From: Leptolyngbya iicbica LK
Lineage (GTDB): Bacteria; Cyanobacteriota; Cyanobacteriia; Phormidesmidales; Phormidesmidaceae
Reading direction: 5' to 3'
Length of the DNA stretch: 64,000 nucleotides
Assembly (NCBI RefSeq): GCF_004212215.1
Contig: NZ_QVFV01000001.1
Span: 940,814 to 1,004,813, forward strand
A program made the position numbers and the translations under genes. The notes below the pieces were generated by a model. That model saw only the letters and a program-made list of their open reading frames with translations. It did no database searches and was not told the origin of the DNA. Of the stretch, positions 9,496 through 24,227 are shown one piece after another; within the stretch, counting starts at the first letter, position 1, and every line of letters starts with the position of its first letter.

Positions 9496-9861
9496 AGCGA
9501 TAACAAGTTGCTCTCGGCGATTTGCTTAGATGATTAATTACCTGTTTGTGAGAATAGACTGCTTGATCCCTTTTCTCCAAAAATTATCCTGTTTTGTTCG
9601 GCGATCGCGTCGGCGATGATCTCACCGACCTCAGTGCTCAAGAGCCAATGCGACCCCTGATAGGATCTGCATGGTTAGAACAATTACCTCCACAGAAACG
9701 ATTCCGTAGCGAATTCCGATACGGTAAGGGCTGCTTTTCAGAGCACCTTCTCCTCAGATGTCAAAGTGGCAGGATTCGGAGAGGGCGTCGGCGTCACGAG
9801 CCATTCATCTGAAAATCTGTAAAATAAAAGCTGTTACATACCTTTACAGAGACTAGCGTTC
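9496..9861. other. Divergent intergenic region
   Basis: This region separates the minus-strand membrane protein from the plus-strand hydrolase, so it should hold promoters for both. A short plus-strand frame at 9594-9812 shows no family features and was not called. The only notable structure is the 8-bp inverted repeat at 9816-9850 just before the hydrolase start. Confidence 0.5.
9816..9850 (+). promoter_or_regulatory. Inverted repeat over a possible -10 box of the hydrolase gene
   Basis: TCTGTAAA (9816-9823) and its exact complement TTTACAGA (9843-9850) face each other across 19 nt, ending 11 bp before the ATG at 9862. The sequence TAAAAT (9820-9825), a fair -10 box, overlaps the left arm. 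It could be a repressor site or a leader stem. No -35 box was found with confidence. Confidence 0.3.
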
Positions 9862-10764
9862 ATGACGGTTGCGATCGCCTCCAACATTCACACTGTGCCA
9901 GCGTTGCCGGGGCAGGTTTGGTCATGGGATGGCCATGATATCTACTATGTTGCGGCCGGTGAGCCCCGCGGAGATCGTCCCCCACTATTGCTGGTGCATG
10001 GGTTTGGCGCCTCCACAGACCATTGGCGCAAAAATGTTCATGAGTTAAAAGACGACTTTGAAGTTTGGGCGATCGACTTACTGGGTTTTGGGCGATCGGC
10101 GAAGCCTGATAGGCAATACAGCGGTCAACTTTGGCGCGATCAACTGCATCACTTCATTCAAGAGAACATCGGTCGCCCGACCGTCATTGCCGGTAATTCT
10201 CTCGGTGGGTATGCCAGTCTCTGCATCGCTGCTGACTATCCCGAATCGGTTGCTGGCGTGGTGCTGCTCAACAGCGCCGGCCCGTTTCAAGATGCGACGT
10301 CCACGGAAGCACCTAAGCCCTGGCAAACGGCAATTCGACAAGCCATCCAGACGTTTATGCTCCAGCCATTCCCTAGTTGGCTGTTGTTTCAATACGTACG
10401 GCAGCCGCGTAATGTTCGCAAGACCTTGCAACAGGTCTATGTCGATCAAACGGCAGTCACTGACCAATTGGTGGAAGAAATTCTGCGTCCGGCCAATGAT
10501 CCCGGAGCAGCACAAGTCTTTGCCTCAGTGTTCAAATCGCCCAAAGGTGACACAGTGGATGCTTTGCTCGGGCGAATGTCTGCTCCCCTCTTAATCTTGT
10601 GGGGCGAGGGTGATCCCTGGATGAATACTCGCCGTCGCAGCGAACAGTTTCGCCAGCATTATCCCCAGCTTCAAGAGCATTTTTTACAAGCTGGACATTG
10701 CCCCCACGATGAAGTGCCCCAACAGGTTAATCAGTTAATGCGTGACTGGGTCTTGAGTTTATGA
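9862..10764 (+). CDS. Alpha/beta hydrolase
   Basis: This 300-residue protein has the full set of alpha/beta hydrolase landmarks: the oxyanion-hole motif HGFG (46-49), the nucleophile elbow GNSLGG with Ser113, the acid Asp251 in GEGDPW, and His279 in AGHCPH. The N-terminal part WSWDGHDIYYVAAG and the general layout resemble the cyanobacterial and plastid group that includes pheophytinase and chlorophyll dephytylase, but the substrate cannot be told from sequence. A helical cap lies between about residues 140 and 230. There is no signal peptide. It is convergent with the acetyltransferase gene, whose stop codon lies 28 bp beyond. Confidence 0.85.
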   Translation: MTVAIASNIHTVPALPGQVWSWDGHDIYYVAAGEPRGDRPPLLLVHGFGASTDHWRKNVHELKDDFEVWAIDLLGFGRSAKPDRQYSGQLWRDQLHHFIQENIGRPTVIAGNSLGGYASLCIAADYPESVAGVVLLNSAGPFQDATSTEAPKPWQTAIRQAIQTFMLQPFPSWLLFQYVRQPRNVRKTLQQVYVDQTAVTDQLVEEILRPANDPGAAQVFASVFKSPKGDTVDALLGRMSAPLLILWGEGDPWMNTRRRSEQFRQHYPQLQEHFLQAGHCPHDEVPQQVNQLMRDWVLSL

Positions 10765-10792
10765 GCATCCACACCAGCGACGGGGCAAAAAC

Positions 10793-11275
10793 CTACAGGC
10801 TTTTGCGAAAGCAGCGAATTAAACCAACGTCTTCAAAACCTAACGCTACATGAGCTTGCCAACTCGCGAGGTTGTCGGCTTCAGCATCAGAAGCGAACTC
10901 GGTGCAACCTTGCGATCGCCCCCAATCATCAGCGGCATCGATTAAGGCTCGTCCAACCCCTTGATGACGATATTCAGCAACCACATACCAGCCCTCCAAA
11001 TATGCGACCCGCTGGGTGTCGCAGCCTTCGGCGTAGGTGCGGATGGAAAGTTCTGCGAAGCCGATCGCTTGCTGCTGATCCGTTTCTGCAATCAACACGG
11101 CTAACGGTTCAGGCGCTGTGCCCGCAAAAAATGCAGCGATCGCAGTTTGATGTTCTACCGTCGGGGTGTCAGGCCAGAGACCTTGTCGAAGGTTTAGCCA
11201 GATATCGGCATCAGCAGAGTTAACCAAACGAACATGCCAGGCAGAATGTGTTGGTGTGATTGGGGGGTCAGCCAA
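10793..11275 (-). CDS. GNAT acetyltransferase, AAC(6')-like
   Basis: This 160-residue protein has the GNAT acetyl-CoA loop RHQGVGRAL after the strand LEGWYVVAEY. The pattern continues with CTEFASDAEADN, ALGFEDV and the ending FRKSL, which closely follows aminoglycoside 6'-N-acetyltransferases of the AAC(6')-I type. Many chromosomal relatives have unknown natural substrates, so resistance is not implied. It starts 18 bp after the aldo/keto reductase stop codon on the same strand and is probably co-transcribed with it. Full length for the family. Confidence 0.8.
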   Translation of the reverse strand: MADPPITPTHSAWHVRLVNSADADIWLNLRQGLWPDTPTVEHQTAIAAFFAGTAPEPLAVLIAETDQQQAIGFAELSIRTYAEGCDTQRVAYLEGWYVVAEYRHQGVGRALIDAADDWGRSQGCTEFASDAEADNLASWQAHVALGFEDVGLIRCFRKSL

Positions 11276-11293
11276 GTTAGATTACTCCGCAAG

Positions 11294-12247
11294 TTATTCG
11301 TCCCAGAGATTAGCCAGGGTGTAGGGGCCATCTTCCACGACCCAGATGGAACCATCCACATAACGGCGGTGGCGATCCAGAGCGGCGATCGCAGCCATAT
11401 CCTCGTCAGTCAAAGTCAACTGAGCGGCAGCAAGGTTTTGCTCAATGCGAGCCGGATTCACCGATTTGGGAATGACGGCTGTACCGCGCTGCATCGCCCA
11501 CCGAATTAACACCTGGGCAGGGGTCGCTTGGTGCCGGTCAGCAATTTCTACAATGGTGGGGTCTTCTAGTAATACGGGTTCATCCTTAGCCTTGAGTGAC
11601 GCAGGGCGATCGGATGATCCCAGCGGTGAGTAGCCTGTGAGAAAGACATTCTGAGCTTGGGCAAACTCCAGCAGTTCAGTCTGCTGTAAATAGGGATGGA
11701 GTTCGACTTGATTCATCACCGGGCGAATGGTGGCAGTGTCGAGCAGCGATCGCAGCTTGGCAATACTGAAATTAGAGACGCCAATATGACGAGTCAAGCC
11801 CGCTTGCACCAAAGACTCCATCGCTTGCCAGGTAGTCGCGATCGGAAGTTCCTCTAGGCCAATCAACTTTTCCTTCGTAAGTGGAAAACCCTCACCTTTT
11901 TTGATCGCCACTGGCCAGTGCATGAGATATAAATCCAGATAATCCAGCTGCAAATCAGTTAGCGTCTGTTTCAGACCAGCCTCGACATCCTTGGGGGCGT
12001 GGGAGTCATTCCACAACTTAGAAGTAATCCACAATTCATCACGGGTGACGACTCCCGACTGCAAAGATTCCGACAGCGCTCGGCCAATCTCAGTTTCGTT
12101 GCCATAAATCAGTGCACAGTCGATATGCCGATACCCGAGGGCGATCGCCGCCTTCACCGCTTCATAAACTTCTCCCGGCGCCGATTTCCAGGTACCTAAA
12201 CCAATCATCGGCATCGTGTCACCGTTCGGATAACGCAGGGTCTGCAT
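11294..12247 (-). CDS. Aldo/keto reductase
   Basis: This NADPH-dependent oxidoreductase of 317 residues shows the AKR tetrad: Asp43 and Tyr48 (DCALIYGNE), Lys77 (ITSKLW) and His110 (LMHWP). The cofactor-binding end has IPKSVNPARIEQN. The start at 12247 (MQTLRYPNG) is chosen because GAGG lies 8 nt upstream and homology begins there; the frame stays open for another 65 codons without family similarity. It resembles the AKR groups that reduce aldehydes or sugars with broad specificity. It probably forms a two-gene unit with the downstream acetyltransferase. Confidence 0.9.
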   Translation of the reverse strand: MQTLRYPNGDTMPMIGLGTWKSAPGEVYEAVKAAIALGYRHIDCALIYGNETEIGRALSESLQSGVVTRDELWITSKLWNDSHAPKDVEAGLKQTLTDLQLDYLDLYLMHWPVAIKKGEGFPLTKEKLIGLEELPIATTWQAMESLVQAGLTRHIGVSNFSIAKLRSLLDTATIRPVMNQVELHPYLQQTELLEFAQAQNVFLTGYSPLGSSDRPASLKAKDEPVLLEDPTIVEIADRHQATPAQVLIRWAMQRGTAVIPKSVNPARIEQNLAAAQLTLTDEDMAAIAALDRHRRYVDGSIWVVEDGPYTLANLWDE

Positions 12248-12406
12248 TGTGGACGCCTCATGCACAAACAACGGTCTGACTCTAACGAATTCTTGTCCCA
12301 GAGACAAAAATAGTCTCATCGCCGAGCCATCAGACATCTTGAATCGTCCTGCCCTTCTATTAACGAGGCCAATCGTCATCTCTAGACAACAGAAAATCCA
12401 GACAAT

Positions 12407-12437
12407 AAAAAAGCAGGCATGTATAATACACACCCGC
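12407..12437 (-). terminator. Rho-independent terminator after apcC
   Basis: On the minus strand an 11-bp stem (GCGGGTGTGTA with TACATGCCTGC, three G-U pairs, 3-nt loop) is followed directly by TTTTTT. It lies 38 bp beyond the apcC stop codon and marks the end of the apcEABC transcript set. Confidence 0.8.
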
Positions 12438-12475
12438 CTCAATCACTCACATTACCCAAAGCAAAAGTCTGAAGC

Positions 12476-12679
12476 TTACTGCAAACCAGTGTTAGTACCG
12501 GGCTTACCAGTTGCCATTTCAACCTTAACAATCTTGCCACCCATCTTTTGGATGCGCTGCTGCTCACGAAACCAGTTGTCGTAGGGAACTAGCTTGGTGA
12601 AAAAGGTGTTTTGCAACTCTCGCTGGGTGCGAATGCGAGTTTGGCTCGGGACACAGGCCGTAATCTTAAACATTCGCAT
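12476..12679 (-). CDS. apcC: Phycobilisome 7.8-kDa core linker polypeptide
   Basis: This 67-residue protein starts MRMFKITACVPSQTRIRTQR and ends GKPGTNTGLQ, a near-textbook ApcC sequence. It is the small linker that caps allophycocyanin trimers in the phycobilisome core cylinders on the thylakoid surface. AGGAG lies about 11 nt before the ATG. It is the last gene of the apcE-apcA-apcB-apcC set, 253 bp after apcB. The long inverted repeat in that gap may lower its expression relative to apcAB. Confidence 0.97.
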   Translation of the reverse strand: MRMFKITACVPSQTRIRTQRELQNTFFTKLVPYDNWFREQQRIQKMGGKIVKVEMATGKPGTNTGLQ

Positions 12680-12803
12680 GGCTAATCAGCTCTCCTAAAA
12701 CCTAATGTCAATCAACAGCAAAGAAAATGATGGATTAACAGGCGATCGCGCTTTCACTCAGAAAGTCTGCAAAAACCGATTAAAACCTCAAAGTTAGAAA
12801 CAT

Positions 12804-12891
12804 CTCCCGCAGAAGGGCTGTGTCTCAAGCCAATGCCATACTCAGAAACTCTCAGTAATAACACTCACCCCAGACAAAGTTTCTGCGGGAG
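12804..12891 (-). promoter_or_regulatory. Long-range inverted repeat between apcB and apcC
   Basis: The 11-mer CTCCCGCAGAA (12804-12814) is exactly complementary to TTCTGCGGGAG (12881-12891), with a 66-nt loop. On the transcript it lies between the apcB stop and the apcC start. There is no strong T-run after it, so partial termination, RNA processing or 3'-end protection of the apcAB message are all possible. Confidence 0.5.
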
Positions 12892-12932
12892 CCCACCTTC
12901 AAAGATGGGAACGAAGCTACTCAGATCTACGT

Positions 12933-13418
12933 CTAGCTCAAGCCAGAGCAGATGTAGTCGAAGTAGACGCCCATTTCCTTACCTGCGTCAGCGCCGACCA
13001 AGCCAGCGGTAACTTCTTTCATTGCCTGAATTGCGTTCACAGTAGCACCGATGGGCACACCCAGAGAGTTATAGGTCTCTTTTAGGCCGTTCAGCACACG
13101 CTCATCCAAGATGGAAGGATCACCAGCCAACATGGCATAGGTGGAGTAGCGCAGATAGTAGTCCAAGTCGCGGATGCAAGCAGCATAGCGACGAGTGGTA
13201 TACATGTTGCCACCAGGACGAGTGATATCGGAGTAAAGCAGCGACTTAGCCACTGCTTCCTTGACGATTTCAGCCGCGTTAGCGCTAATGGCGGTAGCTG
13301 CACGAACCCGCAGCTCACCAGTTTGGAAGTAAGCCTTCAGCTTGTCCAGGGAGCCACCATCGAGGTACTTGCCCTGTACATCGGAGGCATTAATGACTGC
13401 AGTAATTGCGTCTTGCAT
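12933..13418 (-). CDS. apcB: Allophycocyanin beta subunit
   Basis: This 161-residue protein begins [20 protein letters not shown]. It contains Cys81 for phycocyanobilin attachment ([14 protein letters not shown]) and the conserved Asn at about position 71 (GGNMY) that is methylated in beta subunits. With ApcA it forms the trimers of the phycobilisome core that pass excitation energy to chlorophyll. AAGGA precedes the start. It lies 57 bp downstream of apcA on the same transcript. Confidence 0.98.
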   Translation of the reverse strand: MQDAITAVINASDVQGKYLDGGSLDKLKAYFQTGELRVRAATAISANAAEIVKEAVAKSLLYSDITRPGGNMYTTRRYAACIRDLDYYLRYSTYAMLAGDPSILDERVLNGLKETYNSLGVPIGATVNAIQAMKEVTAGLVGADAGKEMGVYFDYICSGLS

Positions 13419-13475
13419 GATTTGATTCCTTAAATGTTCTTACTTGCGTTAAAAACGTCGTAGCACTCTGCAGGT

Positions 13476-13961
13476 TTACTGCATTGCACCAACGACATAG
13501 TCAAAGTAAGCAGAAGCTTCAGCTGCATCTTCACTAGACAACAAACCAGAAGCAACCGCCTTCATGCAGCGAACAGATTCTGCGACTGCAGGAATGGGAG
13601 TGCCGAGGGAGTTGTACATTTCGCGCACGCCAACCAAGCCGATTTCTTCAATCGGGGTGACATCGCCTGCAACCACTCCGTAGGTGATGAGACGCAGGTA
13701 ATAGTCCATGTCACGCAAGCAAGTTGCAGTCATTTCTTCGCCATATGCATTTCCACCAGGGGAAACTACATCAGGGCGCTTTTGGAAAAGTTGATCGCCA
13801 GCTTGCTTAACGATGCGCTCACGCGACTCAGTCAAAACCTGGGCGATCCGCAGACGCTTTTCACCAGAAGTCACAAAGGACTTAATACGGTCTAATTCGC
13901 CGGGGCTGAGGTAACGGGCCTCTGCATCGGCGTTCACGATGGATTTCGTGACAATGCTCAT
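13476..13961 (-). CDS. apcA: Allophycocyanin alpha subunit
   Basis: This 161-residue protein begins [20 protein letters not shown]. It carries the chromophore cysteine at about position 81 in [14 protein letters not shown] and the family ending [10 protein letters not shown]. It partners ApcB in the phycobilisome core. GGAGG lies 10 nt before the ATG, a strong site that fits a highly expressed protein. The 523-bp gap from apcE probably contains a promoter, as apcAB messages are usually far more abundant than apcE messages. Confidence 0.98.
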   Translation of the reverse strand: MSIVTKSIVNADAEARYLSPGELDRIKSFVTSGEKRLRIAQVLTESRERIVKQAGDQLFQKRPDVVSPGGNAYGEEMTATCLRDMDYYLRLITYGVVAGDVTPIEEIGLVGVREMYNSLGTPIPAVAESVRCMKAVASGLLSSEDAAEASAYFDYVVGAMQ

Positions 13962-14484
13962 TGGATGGATTCCTCCGAAAAATGTAACCAGATATCAAAT
14001 CAATAGCTGGTAATCACTGAATCTAAATAGCCAGCAATGACTCTAAAAGAGTCAGTGAAAATCACCTTTGCCGACTTGAAATTTGAGCCCATTAACTGGC
14101 AGCTTGACAGCAAACGATGCTTTACTTTGCCGAGAGTGACAATGTTTCGCAAAATTCTCGCTTACTACGCGGAGCCGTTAAGTGATGGGCACCTTCCCGA
14201 ATTATTGTCCGGTATTAGACTCGCCTTCTTGGATGAGCGAAACATTTTGTAACAGTCTTACTCATCTTCTCAAAGCCTTACCCAAAGCAGCTTTTAAAGT
14301 ACACAGACAGAGACGACCACCCACTAAATAGGTAACCATCTCTGTCAAAAAGTCAATCACTCAGATGAGCTGAGATCACGAGTTAACCCACATTTCTTCA
14401 CAGCTAGCTCCTCAACTTACTTAGGCCGATTCAGCGCAAGGCTGATATCAACCTAAGCAAGTTTCAAGGTAGATACAGCTGCCC
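13962..14484. other. apcE-apcA intergenic region
   Basis: This gap should hold the apcA promoter, though no box could be assigned with confidence. At 14416-14461, shortly after the apcE stop, CTTACTTAGG and CCTAAGCAAG form a 10-bp stem with one G-U pair. An inner pairing around the segment TCAGCGCAAGGCTGAT lengthens the hairpin. No T-run follows. A plus-strand frame at 14037-14252 has no family features and was not called. Confidence 0.5.
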
Positions 14485-18051
<3,567 letters not shown>

Positions 18052-18492
18052 ATGAGCTACGTGCAGATTCCCTCAAATTCTGAAATATCTGATGCAGCAG
18101 AAACCGAAACGCTCAACATTGATTCTTCCGGAGAAGACTCAATGGATAGCTTTTACAGGTTACAGGCGCAACTATTAAGGATCACAATCGCTTTCTCGGC
18201 GATTGTTTTCGTTGCCACTTGCTTCACTTACTCTTTGCACATCGGACTCAACTACCTGCTTGGCTCATGCACAGGCATGGTTTACTTGAGAATGTTGTCC
18301 AAAAATGTTGAAGCAATAGGAAGAAGCTCGACTCGGATATCTAGCAGTCGACTGGCTCTCGTGGCAGCCATGATTTTGGTCGCCAGTCAATGGAACCAAC
18401 TTGAAGTAATGCCTGTCTTTTTAGGCTTTTTGACTTATAAGGCTGCTCTTATCGGATACACCATATGGGCAGTTGTTCCCGGAGAGAAGTAA
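18052..18492 (+). CDS. atp1: ATP synthase subunit I (Atp1)
   Basis: This 146-residue protein has a polar N-terminus of about 35 residues and four hydrophobic segments (for example LLRITIAFSAIVFVATC and ALVAAMILVASQW). Gene order, just upstream of subunit a, identifies it as the assembly-related Atp1/AtpI protein, which helps form the c-ring and may carry magnesium. The family is poorly conserved, so position carries much of the evidence. It is 98 bp upstream of the subunit a gene and is presumably the first gene of the operon. Confidence 0.85.
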   Translation: MSYVQIPSNSEISDAAETETLNIDSSGEDSMDSFYRLQAQLLRITIAFSAIVFVATCFTYSLHIGLNYLLGSCTGMVYLRMLSKNVEAIGRSSTRISSSRLALVAAMILVASQWNQLEVMPVFLGFLTYKAALIGYTIWAVVPGEK

Positions 18493-18590
18493 CCCCGCTA
18501 CTTGTTGGCGATACTTCTCTGTATTAGTTATGAGAGTCTATCACTGTTTTTCTGGCAACCTTTTGTGCAAATCTTAAGAATGGCTTAGAG

Positions 18591-19334
18591 ATGATTGATT
18601 TGATGACGACGCCATTGCTATTGGCTGAGCTGGAAGTTGGGGAACACTTTTATTGGAAAGTTGCAGGTCTCAGCATTCACGGCCAAGTCTTTATAACATC
18701 TTGGTTTGTCATTGCTTTGTTGCTCTTGTTTTCTGTTCTAGCAACTCGAAAAATCGAGCGGATTCCATCGGGATTGCAAAATTTTATGGAGTACGCGCTG
18801 GAGTACATTCGCGACTTGGCAAAGGGTCAAATTGGCGAAAAAGAGTATCGCCCTTGGGTTCCTTTTGTGGGAACCTTGTTTTTGTTCATTTTTGTCTCGA
18901 ATTGGTCTGGGGCTTTGGTGCCTTGGAAGTTAATCCATCTCCCTGGTGGTGAATTAGCTGCTCCCACGAACGATATCAATACGACTGTGGCACTTGCTTT
19001 ATTGACCTCGCTAGCGTACTTCTACGCTGGCTTCAGAAAGCGTGGTTTGGGGTACTTTGCTCGCTATATTGAGCCAACTCCTATCCTGTTGCCAATCAAT
19101 ATTTTGGAAGATTTCACCAAGCCTTTATCGCTAAGCTTCCGTCTCTTCGGGAATATTCTGGCAGATGAACTGGTAGTTGCTGTTTTGGTACTGTTAGTGC
19201 CTCTATTCGTGCCTTTACCGGTGATGGTTTTGGGTCTGTTTACTAGTGCCATCCAGGCACTGATTTTTGCGACCCTCGCTGCCGTTTACATTGGAGAAGC
19301 GATGGAAGGCCATGGTGAAGAAGAGCATGGATAG
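18591..19334 (+). CDS. atpB: F0F1 ATP synthase subunit a
   Basis: Subunit a (247 residues; called atpI in the cyanobacterial and plastid scheme) forms the proton half-channels beside the c-ring. Five to six membrane helices are visible, and the conserved arginine lies in [15 protein letters not shown], with the later helix [20 protein letters not shown]. The N-terminus could begin at the ATG 18591 or at the second ATG four codons later. It lies between atp1 and the c-subunit gene. Confidence 0.96.
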   Translation: MIDLMTTPLLLAELEVGEHFYWKVAGLSIHGQVFITSWFVIALLLLFSVLATRKIERIPSGLQNFMEYALEYIRDLAKGQIGEKEYRPWVPFVGTLFLFIFVSNWSGALVPWKLIHLPGGELAAPTNDINTTVALALLTSLAYFYAGFRKRGLGYFARYIEPTPILLPINILEDFTKPLSLSFRLFGNILADELVVAVLVLLVPLFVPLPVMVLGLFTSAIQALIFATLAAVYIGEAMEGHGEEEHG

Positions 19335-19478
19335 TTTACAGACTATCCAGATGATCCTAAGTTGATGCGTGGATTTTCAAGCGCAATATCAACAAGGCGG
19401 TCCTTGGGGCCACATTTAAGAGCGAGCCAGATGGTAAGTTCAATTCTGTAGTTGTTTAGTAGAACATCCACTCTTTGA

Positions 19479-19733
<255 letters not shown>

Positions 19734-19829
19734 GTGCTTTTGCTCCCAGCTGGAACAGTTCCCGTTTTGGCTGGGAGTGTTTTGACTTCGACTTTTTTTT
19801 GAATGACGACGCTGTAAGGTTTGAGTGCG

Positions 19830-20294
19830 ATGAGTTGGACGTTGCTGCTAGCGGTTGAAGAGGGGGGTGGCCTTTTTGACATCAATGCCACACTTCCTTT
19901 GATGGCAATTCAGTTCCTGGTTTTGGCGGTAGTACTGAACAAGGTTTTCTACAAACCTTTGGGCGATGCCATTGATAGCAGGGACGGTTATGTAAATTCT
20001 AGTATTGTTGATGCCAAGGAAAAGTTGGCAAAAGCTGAGACAATAGCCCAGCAGTATGAGCAAGAGCTGGCTGAATCTCGTAGGCAGGCTCAAGCCATCA
20101 TTGCCGAAGCGCAGATAGAAGCGGAGAAAGTTGCTAGTCAGCAAATTGCAGCGGCACAGCAAGAAGCTCAAGCCAGAAAAGAGCAAGTTCAGAAAGAAAT
20201 TGATGCCGAAAAGGCTTCTGCTTTTGAAGTTTTAGAGGGTCAGGTTGCTGCTTTAACGAAGCAGATGTTGGACAAGCTTCTGAGTGCCGCTTGA
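19830..20294 (+). CDS. F0F1 ATP synthase subunit b'
   Basis: Subunit b' (called atpG in cyanobacteria) forms with b the peripheral stalk of photosynthetic ATP synthases. An N-terminal membrane helix ([23 protein letters not shown]) is followed by a long charged coiled coil rich in A, E, Q and K. The ATG at 19830 is preferred over a TTG at 19821, since AAGG lies 10-13 nt upstream of the ATG. The product is 154 residues, with an extra dozen residues before the family core. The presence of both b and b' is a cyanobacterial and plastid trait. Confidence 0.93.
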   Translation: MSWTLLLAVEEGGGLFDINATLPLMAIQFLVLAVVLNKVFYKPLGDAIDSRDGYVNSSIVDAKEKLAKAETIAQQYEQELAESRRQAQAIIAEAQIEAEKVASQQIAAAQQEAQARKEQVQKEIDAEKASAFEVLEGQVAALTKQMLDKLLSAA

Positions 20295-20356
20295 GTTATT
20301 GGAACTTTGAAGCCTTTTAGATTTAACTGCGTGGATTGTGTAAGGGGTTATGAACC

Positions 20357-20875
20357 ATGGATAGTCTGTCACTACTGGCAACCGAAGGAAGTGGCTTTGG
20401 TTTAAACTTTGACCTGCTGGAAACGAACTTAATAAACTTAGCCATTATTTGGGGAGTGCTGTTCTATTTTGGCAGCAAGTTTTTAGGGGGAACTCTGTCG
20501 ACACGCCGAGCCACGATTGAGGAAGCTATTCGTGATGCAGAGCGTCGCCAGCAAGAAGCCAAACAAGCCTTAAGCAATCAACAAGCTAATCTCGAGCAGG
20601 CTCAATCGAAAGCAAAGGAAATTGTAGCCACAGCTAGAGAAAATGCGACTAAGGTGAGTGAGGACATTTTGGCTCAGGCAAAAGCCGAGGTTGAAAAGAT
20701 GCAGGCTGCTGCAGATCAAGATGTTACTTTCCAACAGGAGAAAGTGATGAGAGAGTTAAGGCAGCGCATTGCTGAAATAGCTCTTGAGCGTGCTGAGGAG
20801 GAATTGCCTTCGCGATTGACTCCAGATCTTCAGACTGCTCTGGTCGATAAAAGTATTGCATTGCTAGGGGATTAA
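20357..20875 (+). CDS. atpF: F0F1 ATP synthase subunit b
   Basis: This 172-residue peripheral stalk subunit has an N-terminal helix ([20 protein letters not shown]) and a long coiled coil ([19 protein letters not shown]). It ends in the delta-binding region. It is 62 bp after b', and 6 bp separate its stop from the delta gene, so these two are probably coupled. Confidence 0.95.
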   Translation: MDSLSLLATEGSGFGLNFDLLETNLINLAIIWGVLFYFGSKFLGGTLSTRRATIEEAIRDAERRQQEAKQALSNQQANLEQAQSKAKEIVATARENATKVSEDILAQAKAEVEKMQAAADQDVTFQQEKVMRELRQRIAEIALERAEEELPSRLTPDLQTALVDKSIALLGD

Positions 20876-20881
20876 TTAGGT

Positions 20882-23036
<2,155 letters not shown>

Positions 23037-23112
23037 AGTTGGAGATTTGCATCTGGTGATCAGATTCCTGGGTTTGGTCACTGGATGCTCCGTTGGTTAG
23101 GAAGGTAAAGGA

Positions 23113-24060
23113 ATGGCTAACCTAAAAGCAATTCGAGATCGCATTAAGTCGGTAAAAAATACCCGCAAGATTACAGAAGCAATGCGTCTGGTCGCAACCG
23201 CTAAGGTGCGTCGGGCTCAAGAACAGGTGATTGCTACTCGTCCGTTTGCCGATCGCTTGGCTCAGGTCTTGCATGGTTTACAAACACGACTCAAGTTTGA
23301 AGACGTTGATTTGCCCCTGCTGCAAGAGCGTCCGGTAGAAAAAGTTGCATTGCTAGTTATTTCAGGCGATCGCGGTTTGTGTGGTGGCTATAACGGCAAT
23401 GTCATTCGGCGAGCGGAAAAACGGGCTCAAGAACTTACTGGCAGCAACATTGAGTACACCTACATCTTGGTAGGTCGTAAGGCGGTTCAGTATTTTAATC
23501 GCCGAGAACAGCCGATTGATTCTAAGTTCACTGAGTTAGAGCAAATTCCCACAGCGGAAGAAGCTTCCCAGATTGCTGATCAGCTCTTGTCGCTGTTTTT
23601 ATCCGGCACTGTTGATCGAGTCGAACTGGTATATACGAAGTTTGTTTCGTTGGTCAGCTCTCGTCCGGTCGTTCAAACTCTACTGCCCCTAGACCCTCAG
23701 GGATTAGAAGCTGAAGATGACGAAATCTTCCGCTTAATTACCCGCAGTGGTCGTATTGACGTCACTCGTGAGAAGGTTGCTGTCGGCGATCGCGCTTTGC
23801 CAAAAGATATGCTGTTTGAGCAAGATCCTGTGCAGATTCTGGATGCTTTGCTACCGCTGTACTTTAGCAATCAGATTTTGCGGGCACTGCAAGAAGCGGC
23901 AGCGAGCGAGTTGGCAGCTCGGATGACAGCGATGAACAATGCCAGTGATAATGCCAGCCAATTGGTGAAATCTTTGACGTTGGACTACAACAAGGCTCGT
24001 CAGGCCGCAATTACCCAGGAAATCCTGGAAATTGTGGGTGGTGCCGAAGCCTTGGGCTAA
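23113..24060 (+). CDS. atpG: F0F1 ATP synthase subunit gamma
   Basis: The rotor shaft subunit (315 residues; atpC in cyanobacteria) starts [20 protein letters not shown] and ends with the conserved helix ([22 protein letters not shown]). It is about 30 residues longer than the Escherichia coli protein because of an insertion near residues 195-230 ([16 protein letters not shown] region). That fits the cyanobacterial insert; it lacks the cysteine pair used for redox control in plants. It is the last gene of the cluster; beta and epsilon are not in this window. Confidence 0.96.
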   Translation: MANLKAIRDRIKSVKNTRKITEAMRLVATAKVRRAQEQVIATRPFADRLAQVLHGLQTRLKFEDVDLPLLQERPVEKVALLVISGDRGLCGGYNGNVIRRAEKRAQELTGSNIEYTYILVGRKAVQYFNRREQPIDSKFTELEQIPTAEEASQIADQLLSLFLSGTVDRVELVYTKFVSLVSSRPVVQTLLPLDPQGLEAEDDEIFRLITRSGRIDVTREKVAVGDRALPKDMLFEQDPVQILDALLPLYFSNQILRALQEAAASELAARMTAMNNASDNASQLVKSLTLDYNKARQAAITQEILEIVGGAEALG

Positions 24061-24097
24061 GGATCAGAGCTGAGTCAATCCAATCTGTTCACTTCAC

Positions 24098-24132
24098 AGA
24101 GTCCCGGTCTACACTTGCTAGATCGGGGCTCT
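24098..24132 (+). terminator. Hairpin after the ATP synthase operon
   Basis: AGAGTCCCGGTCTA pairs with TAGATCGGGGCTCT over 14 positions (two of them G-U or similar wobble) with a 7-nt loop, 37 bp past the gamma stop. Only a weak T-rich stretch follows (TGCTTATT), so termination efficiency is uncertain. It is the likely end of the atp transcript and faces the convergent glycosidase gene. Confidence 0.55.
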
Positions 24133-24227
24133 TGCTTATTGGTGGCCATCGATCACTTGAAGCATCTGGAAGAGATGTGGCAATCAAGTGCATGGTGAGC
24201 CAACTATATGAGTTCAGCCATGGGCAA

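Noticed and set aside
12248-12442. 65-codon N-terminal extension of the aldo/keto reductase
   Set aside because: Family similarity and a good ribosome binding site support the ATG at 12247, and the extension reaches back to the apcC terminator.
14037-14252. 71-codon plus-strand frame between apcA and apcE
   Set aside because: It overlaps the expected apcA promoter region and shows no family features or convincing ribosome binding site.
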